Shown here piece by piece: positions 1 to 9,858 of a DNA stretch of 64,000 nt; the stretch's first letter is position 1; the number at the start of each line of letters is the position of its first letter. Position numbers and translations under genes: made by a program. Below the pieces are notes generated by a model. The model was not told where the DNA came from, ran no database searches, and saw only the letters and a list, made by a program, of their open reading frames with translations. Source of the stretch: Helianthus annuus (Eukaryota; Streptophyta; Magnoliopsida; Asterales; Asteraceae); the NCBI RefSeq assembly GCF_002127325.2, contig NC_035433.2, positions 125,456,088 through 125,520,087 of the forward strand, in the 5' to 3' direction.

Positions 1-1440
1 TTCACCGTCCCCAGCCGGCTTACTATTTTCACCATTAGTCCTTCATTTATAACTTTATATCAATTCCTTCCTCGTTAATTATAACATAATTCACCGCCGA
101 CCTTACGATACACCGGCAAGTATCACCTAATGCAAAATTGATATGGGTTGTGTCAGGGTTTTTACCATAATTGGTCTTTGAGTGATGGGTTTTCTTTGAA
201 ATGGTGGTGGCCGAGTCACCAGCGTCGTCTGGGTCCGTTGATATTTATCTATTGGGTTTAGCCGGGTGATCGAGCTTTTGTTGGTCGTTCAAAAAATATT
301 ATAACATAACTAATTCATATTACTAAAGATTTACCATTATAAAAAAGTATAATATCAATGAATTGGTAAATAAGTAACTGGTTGTGTCACGTGTCACAAT
401 TTTATGAACTCAATTTTTTCTTTCCCGCTTCTTTTATTTCATCCTCGTATTTTTTTTCTTAATTTTAAAAATTAAATGAAAAAAAGCAATAGTAATGAAA
501 CATAGTTTATAAATAAAAGTTCTTACTTATACATAACTTTAATCATATTTTATCTTAAAATATAGTTTTATAATTGTTAAATTTTTATTAATATCTATTT
601 AATATTTTATTTATTCAAGATAGGGTTTCTAACCTATCGTCAATAAGCCAATTAATTTATTTAAAATGTGTATAGATCTTAAAATATTGTTATATAATTA
701 TTAAATCTTTATTACTATCTATTCAATAATTTATTTATTCGTAAATAAGGGATTTCTAACCTAGCGTCAATAAACGAGTAAATTGTGAAGCCGATCAATT
801 CAATTCAAATGTGTATAGTTTTTTTCTTGAAGGTTTAAAAACGTTATATTCATAATTGTGGACTTTGGTGTAAATTGTAATATGTGACCAAGCAAGGAAT
901 CAATGGCACATGCTATAGTCTGTGAGTACAACTTATTATAGTCATACAGATGTTGATGTCGCGTGATATATCTTGTCATTAGATATTTTGGTTTCAATAA
1001 TAATGTACTATCACTTTTATATCTGGTAAAATAGTTACTTTTTGTCTTACGCCTACGATAGGAAGTTTTTGAAAAGTCTTTTTAACTAGAATAGGATTAT
1101 CGTTTTAATCATGAATTCTCACACGATCACAACATACCCTAATCCTCGGATAACATCACCAACGTTGTCAAATCGTCACCACATTGCATCATGCATATCC
1201 GTTCTAACGTCATCTCCTATCGTTTCACGACCCTTCACTTCACATCACCGTCACGTCATAAAGTAACTCTCACCTCACTTATATATCATTTCCCCCATTT
1301 CCTTCACTTTTTTTCACTAACCACTACTTTGGTTTCACGTCCCTTTCACTCCATATCACCCTACCCCGATCATTTTTTTATCATTACTCATTTTTTTATT
1401 TCTTGATTTTTATAAAAACTACAACCACACCCATTAAATC
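1..1440. other. AT-rich intergenic DNA, no gene seen
   Basis: No coding region, RNA gene or complete transposon was recognised here. The short open frames on both strands lack any recognisable motif and have random-looking composition. The only structure seen is a diverged direct repeat at about 554-776, listed separately. Confidence 0.5.
554..776. repeat. Diverged tandem direct repeat, two units
   Basis: Two adjacent units at about 554-648 and 678-776 share the run from 'cttaaaatat' through 'tttctaacct' and 'gtcaataa', with scattered substitutions and a small insertion in the second unit. Both are very AT-rich. This looks like an old local duplication; no function can be read from it. Confidence 0.6.
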
Positions 1441-1461
1441 CCACAAATAGCAAAGCTACTT

Positions 1462-1735
1462 ATACGGTCTGGGGAGGGTGCGATGTAGACAGACCTTGCC
1501 TCTATCCACTGACGGAGCTTAGAGTAAAGTGGGGGGTGCACCCCCCCCCCCCCCGAATGTTTCGGTTAGAAGTGTAAAATTTCCTATTTTTCGTCCGAAA
1601 ATTTTAAAATTATATAGGATTGTCCCCCCAATTATTTTGCCTAAATACTTATCCAATATATAAATTGAGTCCTATAACTTTCCGCCCCCTCGGAACTTTT
1701 GGTCAAACTCCGCCACTGCCTCTATCCCCAGGGAT
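1462..1735 (+). mobile_element. SINE-like fragment interrupted by a MITE
   Basis: The segment 'ggtctggggagggtgcgatg' followed by 'tagacagaccttgcctctat' and, after the interruption, 'ccccagggatagagagaccc' resembles short dispersed plant repeats that I associate with tRNA-derived SINEs. No clear A and B boxes and no intact 3' tail are visible, so the class is tentative. The block is split at 1508-1717 by a small element flanked by a 10-bp direct repeat. Confidence 0.3.
1508..1717. mobile_element. 210-bp MITE, probably Mutator-like
   Basis: It is flanked by a perfect direct repeat gcctctatcc (1498-1507 and 1718-1727). The ends are imperfect inverted repeats: actgacggagctt on the left and, reverse-complemented, agtggcggagttt on the right. 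The 9-10 bp target duplication fits Mutator-like insertion. The interior has a poly-C tract near 1541-1554 and no coding potential. Confidence 0.6.
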
Positions 1736-1880
1736 AGAGAGACCCTCGGCTCGTTTTTTATAAAAACTAATTTACTTAAATAACTATATAAATATAACAA
1801 AATATTACAGAGAGACCCTCGGCTCGTTTTTTATAAAAACTAATTTACTTAAATAACTATATAAATATAACAAAATATTA
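1736..1880. repeat. Exact tandem duplication, two 72-bp units
   Basis: The 72-bp unit starting agagagaccctcggctcg and ending caaaatatta occurs at 1736-1807 and again at 1809-1880 with one base between. The copies appear identical by eye, so the duplication is young. It extends the 3' part of the SINE-like fragment. Confidence 0.85.
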
Positions 1881-1976
1881 AAATAAATAAAAAATATATA
1901 TGTTACATATAAAAAAGGTAACATATAAAAATGTATGATTTATAAAACATAATATAAAAAAAAAACATTTATATAC

Positions 1977-2387
1977 CAGTATACAGGTCCTCCGAGATGT
2001 CAACCCAAGTGCGAGCCAAAGCGGTCTCCTCCGCGACCGTCCACCTCTTGGCTCCTCTTTCAATGGGCGGGCGTCGTCTGCCTTCTTTCCATGCTTTCGT
2101 TTTTGTTTTTCTTTTGATGGACCCGCTTGCGTTGGTTGAACTGCATCAGGTTGAGTTTCGGGTATGTCGGTTTGTGAACCTTGAATGTTTAGTTAGTACT
2201 GGTAATAAAAGTTCGAAGCTACGGCTTGCGGCGACTCCATAATTTGTTCCATGCCCGACCGATAACAACCGGCGAAAAGGCAGGGGTTGAGTTGAAAGTT
2301 TGGTGTTTCTGGGGTATTTGGTGTGTTGGGAGTATTCGGTATGCTTTCATAAGGATTATTTGGGTCTATATTGCGCCAAGGAAACAT
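1977..2387 (-). pseudogene. Myb/SANT-like Harbinger-associated ORF fragment, frameshifted
   Basis: Reading the minus strand from an ATG at 2387, the N-terminus begins MFPWRNIDPNNPYESI and runs about 60 residues to a stop. The next frame carries a lysine-rich linker, and a further frame carries the motif RWTVAEETALARTWVDISED. That motif is typical of the Myb/SANT-like trihelix proteins that accompany PIF/Harbinger transposases and of plant NAM-associated C-terminal proteins (family assignment from general knowledge). At least two frame changes mean no full product is made. The sequence ends at 1977 next to gtatat, a possible splice donor; no second exon was found. The long-TIR MULE at 2503 sits about 115 bp upstream of its ATG. 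Confidence 0.5.
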
Positions 2388-2502
2388 GGATTAAATAAAA
2401 GTTTATGAAAATTTATAAAAGGTGAGAAATTGAGAAAAAAGAGGATAGAAAGTAGGTGTTTGGTGTAAAAAGGTGAAAGAGGAATTGATTTATATTAGAT
2501 TT

Positions 2503-3611
2503 GAGTTAAATGTCTGGTTGGTCCCTGTGGTTTGCGAAAATTGCAGACTTGGTCCCAATGGTTCACAAATTACATAGTTGGTCCTAATAGTTGTAATTTT
2601 TGCACTCGGGTGGTCCTTATCACTAACATCTGTTAAATTTCTCAGTTAAGTTCATGTTAAATGACCAAATTGCCCTCAACAATTAAAAAATTAAAAGTAA
2701 AAAAATATAAGGGGGGCCCACCCATCATCTTCTTCACCTCTCTCTCTTTAATCTTCTTCACCTCTATCTATCTCTCTAACACCGGTAACCACCATCAGCG
2801 CCACCACACTTGCAAACCTTATATTTCCACAACAGGAATTCCAATTGCAAACCCTTAATTCAAAGAAAATTGGTACAGGTTCTTACATTATCAAGTGATC
2901 CAGCTGACGGTACAACTGCATTTGGATTTGTCGTTTTTGACTGTGCCTCCTTACAGTTCTGGTAGTGCAGGGGGTGGTTGTAGAGTTGGTGCGGCGCCGG
3001 AGGTTTGTGTAGATGGTGATGATTAAACGGTGATGAGGCGGCGTTTTGATTATTGTTTCCGTGTAAGGGTTCGGAGATGGATTGTGGTAGCCGGGGTTGA
3101 CGAATCTGGTGGTAGTGGTCGGGTATAATGCAGGTGGTGGTTGTAGAATTCGAAAACTGAAAGGTTGTTTGATGTCAATATGTTGATCTTGTTAATCTAC
3201 ATCGGCTGTTCTTGCTAGAATATCAAATTTGAAGATGTGTGTTTTAATCAAAGGCAATAAAATGTAGTGTCTCAAAAAGACTTAAAAAGAAACCAGTTAT
3301 TTCACCGTGAACGTTTATTGATGCAACTCCAAAATTTAAGGGATGAAAGGGTGATAAAAGCCATTGATGGCTGATGTGGTTACGGTGTTTCAGAGAGGGA
3401 TCTTTTTATTTCTTATATTTTACTTTTAATTTTTTACTTGTTGAGGGTAATTTGGTCATTTAACATCAATTTAACTGAGAAATTTAACAGAGGTTAGTGA
3501 TAAGGATCACTCGAGTGCAAAAATTACAACTGCTAGGACCAACCCTGTAATTAGTAAACCATTGGGACTAAGTCTGCAATTTTCGCAAACCGCAGACCGC
3601 ATTTAACTCTG
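2503..3611. mobile_element. Long-TIR Mutator-like element (Pack-MULE type)
   Basis: Two inverted arms of about 200 bp (2503-2712 and 3411-3611) match across their length, for example gagttaaatg at the left against catttaactc at the right. An 8-bp direct repeat ttagattt flanks the element (2495-2502 and 3612-3619); extending to 9 bp gives one mismatch. Long arms plus an 8-9 bp duplication fit a Mutator-like element. It has no transposase. The interior is GC-richer than its surroundings and includes an apparent gene fragment (2879-2965), so it is best described as a non-autonomous, gene-carrying MULE. Confidence 0.75.
2879..2965 (+). pseudogene. Captured fragment resembling MSH7/MSH6 mismatch-repair protein
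   Basis: In one frame after a possible acceptor (acag) the MULE interior encodes about 28 residues including SSDPADGTTAFGFVVFDCAS and then LQFW before a stop. The pattern FGF-x3-D-CA-x-L-x-FW resembles the start of the MutS connector domain in plant MSH7/MSH6-like proteins. Recognition is from memory of the family and the match is short, so identity is tentative. It lies between the two MULE arms, as expected for gene capture. Confidence 0.4.
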
Positions 3612-4070
3612 TTAGATTTTGTTTGAAAATTTTAAATTAACTTTTTTTTTACTTTTTGAACGGTCAAATGACCATTGATGTGAGGGCCCAGACAATTCAA
3701 ACCTTACCATGCCGGTTCCACAACCACGTCACCATCAACCCCGCACCGTTCCGTGGTGTTCCCCACCGTTCACGCCGGACCCCATGCCACATGGCGTGAG
3801 ACGTTGCTCCATAGGAGACGATCTAATCACCTCAGCTAGGCCTGTCAATGGATTGGATATTGATCCATATCCAATCCAATTTGATCCATTTAAATCACTT
3901 ATTGGATCATAAAAAATATCCACCAATCCATTAGTTAATCCAATGGATCAATCCATTTATCCATTTAATTATATGGATCGATCCATGATCCATCCGGATC
4001 TATCCATTACTAATTAGAAAAAAGGAGAAACAAACGGCACTCTCTTAGGGTTTCATATTATCTGCAATCG

Positions 4071-4281
4071 TCGATCTCCACCATCTCCGTCCCACCTCCG
4101 TCAACCTCCAATCCACCGCCAATCATCGTTTCATCGGAGACGCCAATTGCAGCCACCACCACCGTTCGCAGCCACTGTCGATCTCCACCATCTCCGTCCC
4201 ACCTCCGTCGACCTCCAATCCACCGCAATCATCGTTTCGGAGACGCCAATTGCAGCCACCACCACCGTTCTCAGCCACTAC
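4071..4281 (+). repeat. Tandem duplication in the hAT 5' leader
   Basis: Two units of about 105 bp start with tcgatctccaccatctccgt at 4071 and 4178. The second has small deletions of 1 and 3 bases and a few substitutions. The repeat lies in the probable untranslated first exon of the transposase transcript, just before a candidate splice donor (ccaccgtaagt, GT at 4315). Confidence 0.75.
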
Positions 4282-4314
4282 GGCCGCTCGCAACTACCAC
4301 CACCGTAAGTCCTC

Positions 4315-5022
4315 TTAACTTCTCACACTGATTCCACAAATTTCTCACTTATGTTTCGTTTTTTCATGCTTTGTTAGGTTTAAAAATTTTTGATTCGATG
4401 TTTTAATTGATGTAAATTGTGTTTAGGTTTTGCTGAATATATTACCTCTGTTTCTTGATTCTTGATTTTGTTGTGTAATTGTTTGAAGAAATGGCGTTGC
4501 TTTTAATGTTCTGTTTGAAGAAATTAATTGCTTTTAACACATACAGTACTCGTTTTGAAGTAACAAGTAGCAGCGTTTAGTGTAAGGGAAATGGCGTTGA
4601 TATACATATAACATGCCTGATGAAACCAAATTGGCTGGTTTCGAAACGAGTTTCAAATCGAAAAAGGATTGATTCGGTTCGCTTTTAACCAGTTTCAGCA
4701 GGAGGGAGGTTCCCAAACCGATATCAAACCGGTGGTTCAGTTTAAAACCGGAACCGCTTTCACCAAACTGATTTCATTTCGAGTTCAAAACCAATTTCAG
4801 TTCATACATCAGCATCTAATTTACATTTGACAGGGTGAACATACTAAAATAAGGCTTAAGCTTAGCTACTTGACAAGTTTGAAGTGTACTGCAGTAGCCT
4901 ATTTTGATTAGTATTTTTTAGCACACTTATGTGTATTGTTTGATAATTTTTATCATCATTTGTTGTGTTTTGCCCAACCCATCAAAACTTGAACTTACCA
5001 TTGTGATCTTATAATGATGTAG
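4315..5022 (+). other. Probable 5'-UTR intron of the hAT transposase
   Basis: A strong donor (gtaagt, GT at 4315) and an acceptor (gatgtag, AG at 5021-5022) bound an AT-rich stretch without coding potential ahead of the transposase ATG. A short upstream ORF (ATG at 5037, stop within 18 nt) overlaps the main ATG at 5047 in another frame and could lower translation. Splicing is inferred from the sites only. Confidence 0.45.
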
Positions 5023-5046
5023 GCTTGTTACGACTTATGAAGGTAG

Positions 5047-6900
5047 ATGGATAGTCTTTCAACAGCCGAGTTTGAGGAGTCAATAAGTGGAACCAATGAA
5101 GTTAGAACTTCTGCCCGAAGAAAGCTAACATCAACTGTGTGGAATTCATTTGAAAAGATCACGAAACCGAATGGAAAAGTTGTTGCTATTTGTAACCATT
5201 GTGGTTCAAGTTTTGTAGGAGATAGCGGGACTAGTAATTTGAAAAACCATCTGAAAAGAAAACATAAAGAACTTGTTGGAGCTTCGGATTCAAGTTTAAA
5301 TGCAACTACCCAAGAGTTTACCCAAGAAAAGAGCAGGAGAGATCTTGCTATTATGTTAATCAAGCACAACTATCCCTTATCGATGGTTGACCATAAGTAT
5401 TTTCGGATTTATTCTCATGGGCTAAATCCCGAGTTCGTTATTCACTCCCGGAATTCAATTAGATCAGATATAATTAGTATCTATAAAGAAGAGAAGGAGA
5501 AGATGTATTCTTTCTTGGAAAGCGTTTCCAGCAAAGTAACTCTCACAACTGATATTTGGACTTCTGATCACCAAAATTTAGCTTACATATGTTTGACTGC
5601 TCACTTCATAGATGAGAATTGGGAACTTAAAAACAAGATTCTTGCATATAGGCATATAGAATACCCACATGATGGTGACACCTTGTTTAAGTTCATTCGA
5701 GATCTAGTACTAGAGTGGAACTTAGATAAGAAGTTGTTTGCAATGGTAGTAGATAACGCTTCTTCGAATGATGTGATGGTTAGAAAATTGAAATTTTGGC
5801 TTCAAGAAAAATCTTTATTAAGCTTGGAAGGCAGCTTATTCCATGTACGATGTAGTGCTCATATACTAAATTTAGTTGTACAAGATGGATTGAAGGTGAT
5901 ACAAGGACTACTTGAAAAAATCAGACTGACAATAAGGTATTTAAGGAATTCCACATATGCAAAACAAAAGTTTGATACTGCAGCAAATCAAGTTAGGTTG
6001 AACGGTCCAAAGATATTACCAATAGATGTTCAACATAGATGGAACTCTACATACTTGATGCTTGATGCGGCAATATCCATGAGAAAAGCCTTGGAGCGGT
6101 TAGTTGATCTTGATAAAAATTACCATCATAATCCTAGTAGGGAAGAATGGGAAGTTGCAACAACGATCAAGAAATGTTTAGAAGGATTTTATAATGCAAC
6201 AAAACACTTTACGGGGCGAAACTTTCCTACTTCAAACGTCTTTTTTCCGGATGTTTGTGATTTGCAATTTGATCTTAGTAATTGGGAGAAGAGTAATCTT
6301 GACTATTTGCGTGCATTAGCGGGCCCGATGAAGGAAAAGTTTAAAAAGTATTGGGATGAATGTAGTTTGGTTCTAGCTCTAGGCATTGTGTTTGATCCAA
6401 GATTTAAGCTAAAGATGGTTGTATATCATTATGAGAAATTGTATGGTGAGGAAGGAGGCAAAGCATATGTTACTAGGGTAAGTGAGGCTTTGGGGAGTTT
6501 ATATCTAGAATATAGTAATAATATCGATGGTGAGACTGATGAATGGGAGATGGATAATAGCAATGTTAGGGTAAATGATAAGTATGATGATTTTGATAAG
6601 TGGTGTGAGAAAGAAGATCCTCATGGTGGTGAGCAACAAAAATCCGAGGTGGATACATATCTTGACGATCCATTGTTTCCTCGAGCAAACGACTTTTCTT
6701 TGTTGCAATGGTGGAAAATAAATGCTACCAAGTATCCAATCATGGCAAAAATCGCAAGGGATGTGTTGGCAGTCCCGGCAACAACAATTGCGTCGGAATC
6801 GGCCTTTAGTGTGGGAGGAAGGATAATTGATGAAACACGATCCTCCATGCTTCCAGAGCTTGTTGAAGCATTGGTCACAACCAATGGCTGGATAGAGTAG
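5047..6900 (+). CDS. hAT transposase with BED zinc finger, 617 aa
   Basis: The enzyme would cut and reinsert the surrounding element and would act in the nucleus. An N-terminal BED zinc finger uses C49-x2-C52 and H68-x4-H73. The RNase H-like core shows the first acidic site in TTDIWTSD (D169) and the second in MVVDNASSND (D236). The C-terminal ~75 residues form the hAT dimerisation domain, including WWKINATKYPIMAKIARDVL and ASESAFSVGGR. The length is within the usual range for Ac-like and DAYSLEEPER/RICESLEEPER-like proteins, and there is no frameshift or stop. It sits inside matching TIRs and an 8-bp TSD, so it is most simply the element's own transposase rather than a domesticated gene. The start at 5047 is the first ATG in this frame, 25 nt after the inferred 5'-UTR acceptor. 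Confidence 0.92.
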   Translation: MDSLSTAEFEESISGTNEVRTSARRKLTSTVWNSFEKITKPNGKVVAICNHCGSSFVGDSGTSNLKNHLKRKHKELVGASDSSLNATTQEFTQEKSRRDLAIMLIKHNYPLSMVDHKYFRIYSHGLNPEFVIHSRNSIRSDIISIYKEEKEKMYSFLESVSSKVTLTTDIWTSDHQNLAYICLTAHFIDENWELKNKILAYRHIEYPHDGDTLFKFIRDLVLEWNLDKKLFAMVVDNASSNDVMVRKLKFWLQEKSLLSLEGSLFHVRCSAHILNLVVQDGLKVIQGLLEKIRLTIRYLRNSTYAKQKFDTAANQVRLNGPKILPIDVQHRWNSTYLMLDAAISMRKALERLVDLDKNYHHNPSREEWEVATTIKKCLEGFYNATKHFTGRNFPTSNVFFPDVCDLQFDLSNWEKSNLDYLRALAGPMKEKFKKYWDECSLVLALGIVFDPRFKLKMVVYHYEKLYGEEGGKAYVTRVSEALGSLYLEYSNNIDGETDEWEMDNSNVRVNDKYDDFDKWCEKEDPHGGEQQKSEVDTYLDDPLFPRANDFSLLQWWKINATKYPIMAKIARDVLAVPATTIASESAFSVGGRIIDETRSSMLPELVEALVTTNGWIE

Positions 6901-7910
6901 AAAGGATGTGATTTTATTGTTTACATTACAAGTAAGTAACAATGTGTTAATGTTTGCACTATTCGTAACATTGTGTTGACTTCTTTAAATATTTCGTCTA
7001 CTTTTTATTTTTGTTTAGTTACATTTTTGTTATGGAGTTGATGGTTATGATATACAATTGCATATATAGGAACTTTACAAATAGAATCTCATTCATGGCT
7101 ATAGAATTTATAGATTTTTTTTAGATTTTTTTTTTTTTTGGTTTTTTAGAGTTTTTTTTTAGAGGGCTCTGTTGATTGGTGGGATCAGTTCTGCAAGCAG
7201 ATTGCTGGTAACTTTTGTTCTTGAAAACTTATTGTTTTTGCTTGTTTCATATGTGTAGTTTTAGATGAGTTTAATTTGTGGGTTGTTGTGTTGAAAATGC
7301 ATCTTGATTGTTGCAATAATTCATTACTAATCTGCTGATTGTGAGCATCTGTAGTTTGTGTTCTTGACCTAAAAAATCAAACTGTGACTTTTGTTTTGGA
7401 ACTTTATTCTTTTTGTTTTAACTTGTATGTGAAGTTAATAAACTAGATGCAATCGATCAGTTTAGGGTAATGTAAACTAGATACTGACATATAAATAACT
7501 GTGTTTGATATTTTATCGTGAAAGAGATCGGAAAAGTAGAGGTCTCGTAGAAGTTTATGAGTTTATCAAACTGTTGATACGAATTTTTTAAATTTTGATT
7601 TTTTTAATTTTTTTTAGATTTTTTAGAATTTTTTTGAGTTTTTTTAGAATTTTTTAAAATTTTTTAGATTTTTTTTTATTTTTACAAATTTTTTTATTGT
7701 TTGTGAGTTTTTTTTAATTTTTTGAGGTTTTTTAATTATATTTTTTATATGGATCGATCCGGATAGTGCTCCATCCATTTAAAATTACTTGGATATGGAT
7801 CGGATCACGATCCATCATGTTGGATCATAGATCGGATCATGATCCATTTAAGTTGGATCATTAATGGATCAGATCATGATCCAATCCATATCCATCCATT
7901 GACAGGCCTA

Positions 7911-8298
7911 ACCTCAGCTCTTTGTTTTTTTTTTTTCTTCTTTTGGTTTAGCGGTATTTAAATTGTTTTTTATTTTTCTTATTTTGGTTTAGCGGTATTT
8001 AAAGTGATTTAGGATTAAAGCAATTAATTGTTTAAAGTTTGCTTAAACTTTCGATTCAAATTAAAAATTGTAAGGGTTTGATTTGGAAACGCTTTAGATT
8101 AGCTTGCACATTTGTTTGAATTATTTGGTTTACAAAGGTGTTTTTGCTTTAGATTAAGGGTTTTGGTTTCTTGATTGATTTCTAAGAACTGATTTGCTCT
8201 AGACTCGATAAAAATTATGATTATATATTTAAAAATTAAAAAACGATGCAAGGGTCAAAATTTAAGTGATTTTGTATAGTAATGGTGAGGGTGAGTCA
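7911..8298. other. Spacer, no gene seen
   Basis: T-rich non-coding DNA between the hAT element and the next MITE. It contains a short local duplication of 'ttggtttagcggtatttaaa' (around 7944 and 7984). Nothing else was recognised. Confidence 0.5.
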
Positions 8299-8616
8299 CG
8301 CTATAGGGTGTGGTCATGACCCTCATGACCACCATGACCTTCCATGTTAGTGTCATGCAACTCACCTCTAATCCACCATTCAAAACCACTACCCTAAGGG
8401 TGTGGTCATGACCCAAACCAATAGCCCCTTATTTATTTTAATTTATCTTTGTCTAAAGAAAAAAAGAAATGATTTGTTGAAAAATGGAAAGGAGGACCAT
8501 GGTTACCATGGTTTAATCCATGCAAACCATGGTGGATCAAAGGGGTGTTGTAGCCTTCCATTCATGTTCCTAGGTGGCAAATCATATCTCAACCATGACC
8601 CCCACACCCTATAGCC
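8299..8616. mobile_element. MITE with GCTATAGGGTGTGG ends
   Basis: The left end reads gctatagggtgtgg and the right end ccacaccctatagc is its exact reverse complement, allowing a one-base offset at the tip. Outside these, tca occurs at 8296-8298 and 8617-8619, a possible 3-bp target duplication that would suggest a Harbinger-like MITE; this is weak because the usual site is TWA. The interior is dense in catg and ccatgg palindromic words. No coding capacity. Confidence 0.6.
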
Positions 8617-8830
8617 TCATGATCATGAATCAAACAAACTTAAAAAACAGTAAACAAAGGTTTTAAAAGAACTTATATTCCAAGATTCTTTCTAGTCAAC
8701 AAACAATTATTGCTAAACATTTCAATCAATTAAGAAAGGAACTTTTCATACTAAGATCCGGAAAATGTCTCTCAAAGATTTGAAGTGATAAAGAGTTTAA
8801 TTAATGCGGAATGTTAATGAAAGAACATAA

Positions 8831-9165
8831 GACCACCCGTACTGGGGAGTTTTTGGCGTTTTTTCCCCAAAAAAAAGGCCCAAACACGCCTTGGGACCAC
8901 CCCTGGGGGCACTTTTTTTTTTTTTTTGAAAAAAATGGGTGGGGCGTCCTATTTTAAACGTCTGATTCAAAATGGATGACCAATAGCTTTTTTTAATGGT
9001 TTTTTTATTTAATTATATTAGAATATCTAATCATTGCAAGATTTCAAGCCCCACTACACCCCTTTTAAGATAATGTCCTATAATGCACACATGCAGACTG
9101 GACCGCCACATTGCGCAAAATGCCCAAGGGTGGGGCATTATCTTCCCCTCCCACTACACATGGTC
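8831..9165. mobile_element. PIF/Harbinger-type MITE, 335 bp
   Basis: It starts gaccacccgtactggg and ends cccactacacatggtc, imperfect inverted repeats. It is flanked by taa on both sides (8828-8830 and 9166-9168), matching the TWA target preference of PIF/Harbinger elements. The interior is rich in short G and C runs (ggggcg, cccacc) and a poly-T tract. Non-coding. It lies downstream of the EF-P gene. Confidence 0.75.
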
Positions 9166-9214
9166 TAAAGAGCCCACAAAACTTAAATCACATACTCAAA
9201 ATTATTTGATCATG

Positions 9215-9390
9215 GTGTGCATTTGACATGTTTCCTTTTATTTTACTCATCTGACCCATTAGACATGAAACATAACCTGAATAAATCGATACAAAAGTAA
9301 AGTGGACAAAATTACCACCTTTAATTTAAGCTTAACAATAGCTTTGGAGCTAAACGAGAAAATGGAACAAGAAAAACTTACTCCATTATG
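9215..9390. repeat. Partial copy of EF-P intron 6 DNA
   Basis: This stretch resembles 11310-11506, which covers the 3' part of a hAT-like MITE and the adjoining start of an EF-P intron. Shared landmarks include acatgtttccttttaa, ttctgaccca, ccacct-taatttaa and the donor context gaaaaacttactccatta. The match extends beyond the MITE, so it is a segmental copy and not simply a second MITE insertion. Confidence 0.6.
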
Positions 9391-9508
9391 AATGAGAACT
9401 TCCGCTACAAAAATGTTTTCGGCCTTTTGATTTTCAAACCTATATCTTCTTATATATTGTGCTTTTGGTGTGACGTCAATTGAGTCATTAAGAGTGAGCT
9501 CAAGCCCT
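9387..9508 (-). other. Exon-like open segment of unknown origin
   Basis: On the minus strand a good acceptor (ttctcttaacag) is followed by 122 nt of open frame and a consensus donor (ggagtaagt). The frame encodes ELTLNDSIDVTPKAQY and then IRRYRFENQKAENIFVAEV, which looks like real protein, but I do not recognise the family. The donor side is the duplicated EF-P intron piece. No further exons were found to either side. It may be a stray exon left by a local rearrangement, or an alternative 3' exon for the EF-P transcript. Confidence 0.3.
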
Positions 9509-9858
9509 GTTAAGAGAAAATGGAAAATGTAGTCGGACATTAGCACGCGCAATATAGGTCATTGTACACCTAAAAATACATTCTACAAATAATAATTAAT
9601 AATGATATAAATAAGTACTCTTAGGTAAATAGACTTCATTATTTTCGCACGTAACTTCTTATCGGTTTCTAGAAGTTTCTCTACATGATTTCAATGATTT
9701 GGCAAACAAAGAGAGTTTTCATTGAGATGGTTCATAAACATGCATTCAAGAACTCTGACCCTAACGGGCTGAACTAATGGGCCCAACCCTAATATATTCC
9801 AACCGCTTATACCGTATATAATCTCAATGATTTGGCAAACAAAGATTACTCTTAAGTT

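Larger units (their letters stand above)
3837..7910 (+). mobile_element. Complete hAT (Ac-like) transposon, 4074 bp
   Basis: Termini are inverted repeats: TAGGCCTGTCAATGGAT at the left matches the reverse complement of the right end over 17 bp. A perfect 8-bp target duplication, acctcagc, lies at 3829-3836 and 7911-7918, the hallmark of hAT insertion. Both subterminal regions (about 3850-4010 and 7745-7900) are packed with ggatc/gatcc and ggatcgatcc words, resembling the subterminal transposase-binding repeats of Ac. The single coding region (5047-6900) is uninterrupted. All parts needed for an autonomous element appear present. Confidence 0.93.

Noticed and set aside
1541..1554. Poly-C tract as a regulatory or telomere-like element
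   Set aside because: It lies inside a small MITE and is a simple homopolymer; no telomeric repeat unit is present.
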